Below are positions 39,975-40,789 of a DNA stretch of 40,789 bases, piece after piece. This stretch comes from JADFRG01 sp964590515. Its GTDB lineage: Bacteria; Chloroflexota; Anaerolineae; Anaerolineales; E44-bin32. Position 1 is the first letter of the stretch. Each line of letters begins with the position of its first letter. The stretch spans positions 1 through 40,789 of the forward strand of contig CAZPZD010000020.1 of assembly GCA_964590515.1 (NCBI GenBank), in the 5' to 3' direction. The position numbers were made by a program, and so were the translations under genes. The notes below the pieces were generated by a model, which was not told the origin of the DNA, made no database searches, and saw only the letters and a program-made list of their open reading frames with translations.

Positions 39975-40510
39975 TGCATGCCCTCGAACGCCGCGGCGAC
40001 CGATGCCTTTGCTGTGGCATCCAGGATTTGTCGGGCGAGCGGAAAAAGGATCTGTTCTTCTTTGGCGAAGTGCGAGTCCAGCAGTTCGAGGATCTCTTGG
40101 GCCGTCTTGGGGAGTGCCGTCGCATCGGTGGGGCCCGAGTCCAGCAGAGCGCGCAGCGCTTCGCCCTTCGCCTCGAGAGCCGGATGATCAATCGTCCGCA
40201 GCTCACGCAGGGTTTTCTGAAGCAGCTCTCCCTGGGCCCGAATTGTCCGGTGCTCGCTGCGCATCACCTCGGTCGGACCGAATCCCAAGCCGAGCACCGC
40301 CTCCATCGCCGGGAAGAAGGCCTCATCTTCCTTGCGGGCATGCAGCTCGACAGTCGTAGCCATCAGTTCCCCGAACCGCCGCAGAATCGGAAGACTCCTG
40401 TCGAGCGCAGCTTGCCCGCGGTCCGACAGTTCCTGGGTGGCGGTCCGTATCTCGACGAGGCGGGCCATTATTTCGCGATGTTCGTCCAGCAGATGGTCAA
40501 CCGGATCCAC
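39971..40510 (-). CDS. hemerythrin HHE-domain protein inside the leu operon
   Basis: A 179-residue all-helical protein of the hemerythrin/HHE family, which binds a non-heme di-iron centre and senses, stores or removes O2 or NO. Iron-ligand candidates are H-x3-E in HLLDEHREIM (about 6-15), H-x4-E in ELHARKEDEAFF (about 57-68), H in MRSEHRTI (about 85-92) and HFAKEEQILFP (about 148-158). The GTG start has GGAGG 5 bases before it, inside leuD; upstream in-frame ATGs have no such site. It overlaps leuD by 14 bases and leuB by 4, so it is translationally tied to the leucine genes. Its role there is not known. Confidence 0.88.
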   Translation of the reverse strand: MDPVDHLLDEHREIMARLVEIRTATQELSDRGQAALDRSLPILRRFGELMATTVELHARKEDEAFFPAMEAVLGLGFGPTEVMRSEHRTIRAQGELLQKTLRELRTIDHPALEAKGEALRALLDSGPTDATALPKTAQEILELLDSHFAKEEQILFPLARQILDATAKASVAAAFEGMH

Positions 40511-40789
40511 TGGAGCCTCCATTCGTGCTGTCATTCTTGGCGCGGGCGGCCAGTTGTTCCTCAACATAGGGCATCAACCCGCCGCGGTCGATGATGCGCT
40601 GGAGAAACTCGGGGAAGGGTGCTGCCTGATAGTCGGCCCCCGTGGTCAGGTCCCTGATGAGGCCTCGGCCAGTGTCCACCTCGATCTCGTCGCCCTGCCG
40701 GATTCCCTCCGCCGCCTCCGGGCACTCCAGGATCGGCAGCCCAATGTTGATCGCATTGCGGAAGAAAATGCGGGCAAAGGACTTGGCGA
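40497..40789 (-). CDS. leuD: 3-isopropylmalate dehydratase small subunit, C-terminal part
   Basis: The frame runs off the right edge; 96 C-terminal residues are visible. With LeuC, which holds the 4Fe-4S cluster, LeuD isomerizes isopropylmalate. The diagnostic segment AKSFARIFFRNAINIGLPIL opens the fragment. DEIEVDTGRG and YVEEQLAAR follow. The last 15 or so residues are a Ser/Gly-rich tail that also encodes the ribosome site and start of the hemerythrin-like gene. Order of transcription is leuD, hemerythrin-like, leuB; leuC presumably lies just outside the window. Confidence 0.93.
   Translation of the reverse strand, partial: AKSFARIFFRNAINIGLPILECPEAAEGIRQGDEIEVDTGRGLIRDLTTGADYQAAPFPEFLQRIIDRGGLMPYVEEQLAARAKNDSTNGGSSGSG
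40516..40520 (-). promoter_or_regulatory. ribosome binding site selecting the hemerythrin GTG start
   Basis: GGAGG lies inside the leuD coding end, 5 bases before the GTG at 40510. The alternatives, ATG at 40522 and 40534, lack such a site. Confidence 0.65.

Overview
The window is GC-rich, densely packed bacterial DNA from a metagenome-type scaffold: a run of 100 Ns at 31550-31649 marks one scaffold gap, and genes are cut at both ends and at the gap. The best guess for the source is a Chloroflexota bacterium or a close relative. This rests on the high GC, many Thr/Pro-rich linkers in surface proteins, WD40 and zinc-ribbon membrane proteins, frequent GTG/TTG starts, and start/stop overlaps (ATGA, GTGA, TTGA, TGATG) that string genes into operons. 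It is an inference, not a measured placement. There are no insertion sequences, phage genes, CRISPR arrays or rRNA. No gene-free stretch exceeds 300 bases.

Left third (1-13 kb). A DoxX fragment is followed by a leftward operon of a zinc-ribbon membrane protein, ScpA and a YyaL/DUF255 protein, then thioredoxin with a clear terminator. Next come a fabF-fabH pair and, divergent from it, an operon of an NAD-dependent epimerase, a COG3375-type GNAT and an enolase-superfamily OSBS/N-succinylamino acid racemase. The last two suggest the D-to-L amino acid conversion route known from Geobacillus. A leftward udk-cyclophilin-VTT operon, tRNA-Thr(CGT) and a GT4 glycosyltransferase follow.

Middle (12.8-31.5 kb). 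The gap between the glycosyltransferase and a second zinc-ribbon protein holds the most interesting non-coding signal. A direct-repeat activator-type box and a -10 element are followed exactly by two strong hairpins joined by a CUCCUCCU linker, which looks like a small regulatory RNA. Then come a flavin oxidoreductase-LacD aldolase operon and a rightward run: LCP ligase, TPR protein, soluble transhydrogenase, aminotransferase, TerC and a PASTA lipoprotein. A leftward run follows: acyltransferase, SLC13 permease with a duplicated RCK_C cassette, and a zinc metallopeptidase lipoprotein. An SDR and a double-propeller lipoprotein lie next to the scaffold gap.

Right end (31.6-40.8 kb). A truncated aldo/keto reductase precedes a small two-gene lipoprotein operon that carries the same direct-repeat/-10 architecture as the RNA locus. 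A leftward operon contains a small membrane protein, a 74-codon chimeric remnant of a response regulator and histidine kinase, and an MFS transporter. A sulfate-type ABC transporter follows, whose ATPase is fused to two universal-stress-protein-like domains. The window ends in a leucine operon, with a hemerythrin-like gene wedged between leuD and leuB. Several promoters place the -10 element 6 bases before the start codon, which implies leaderless mRNAs.
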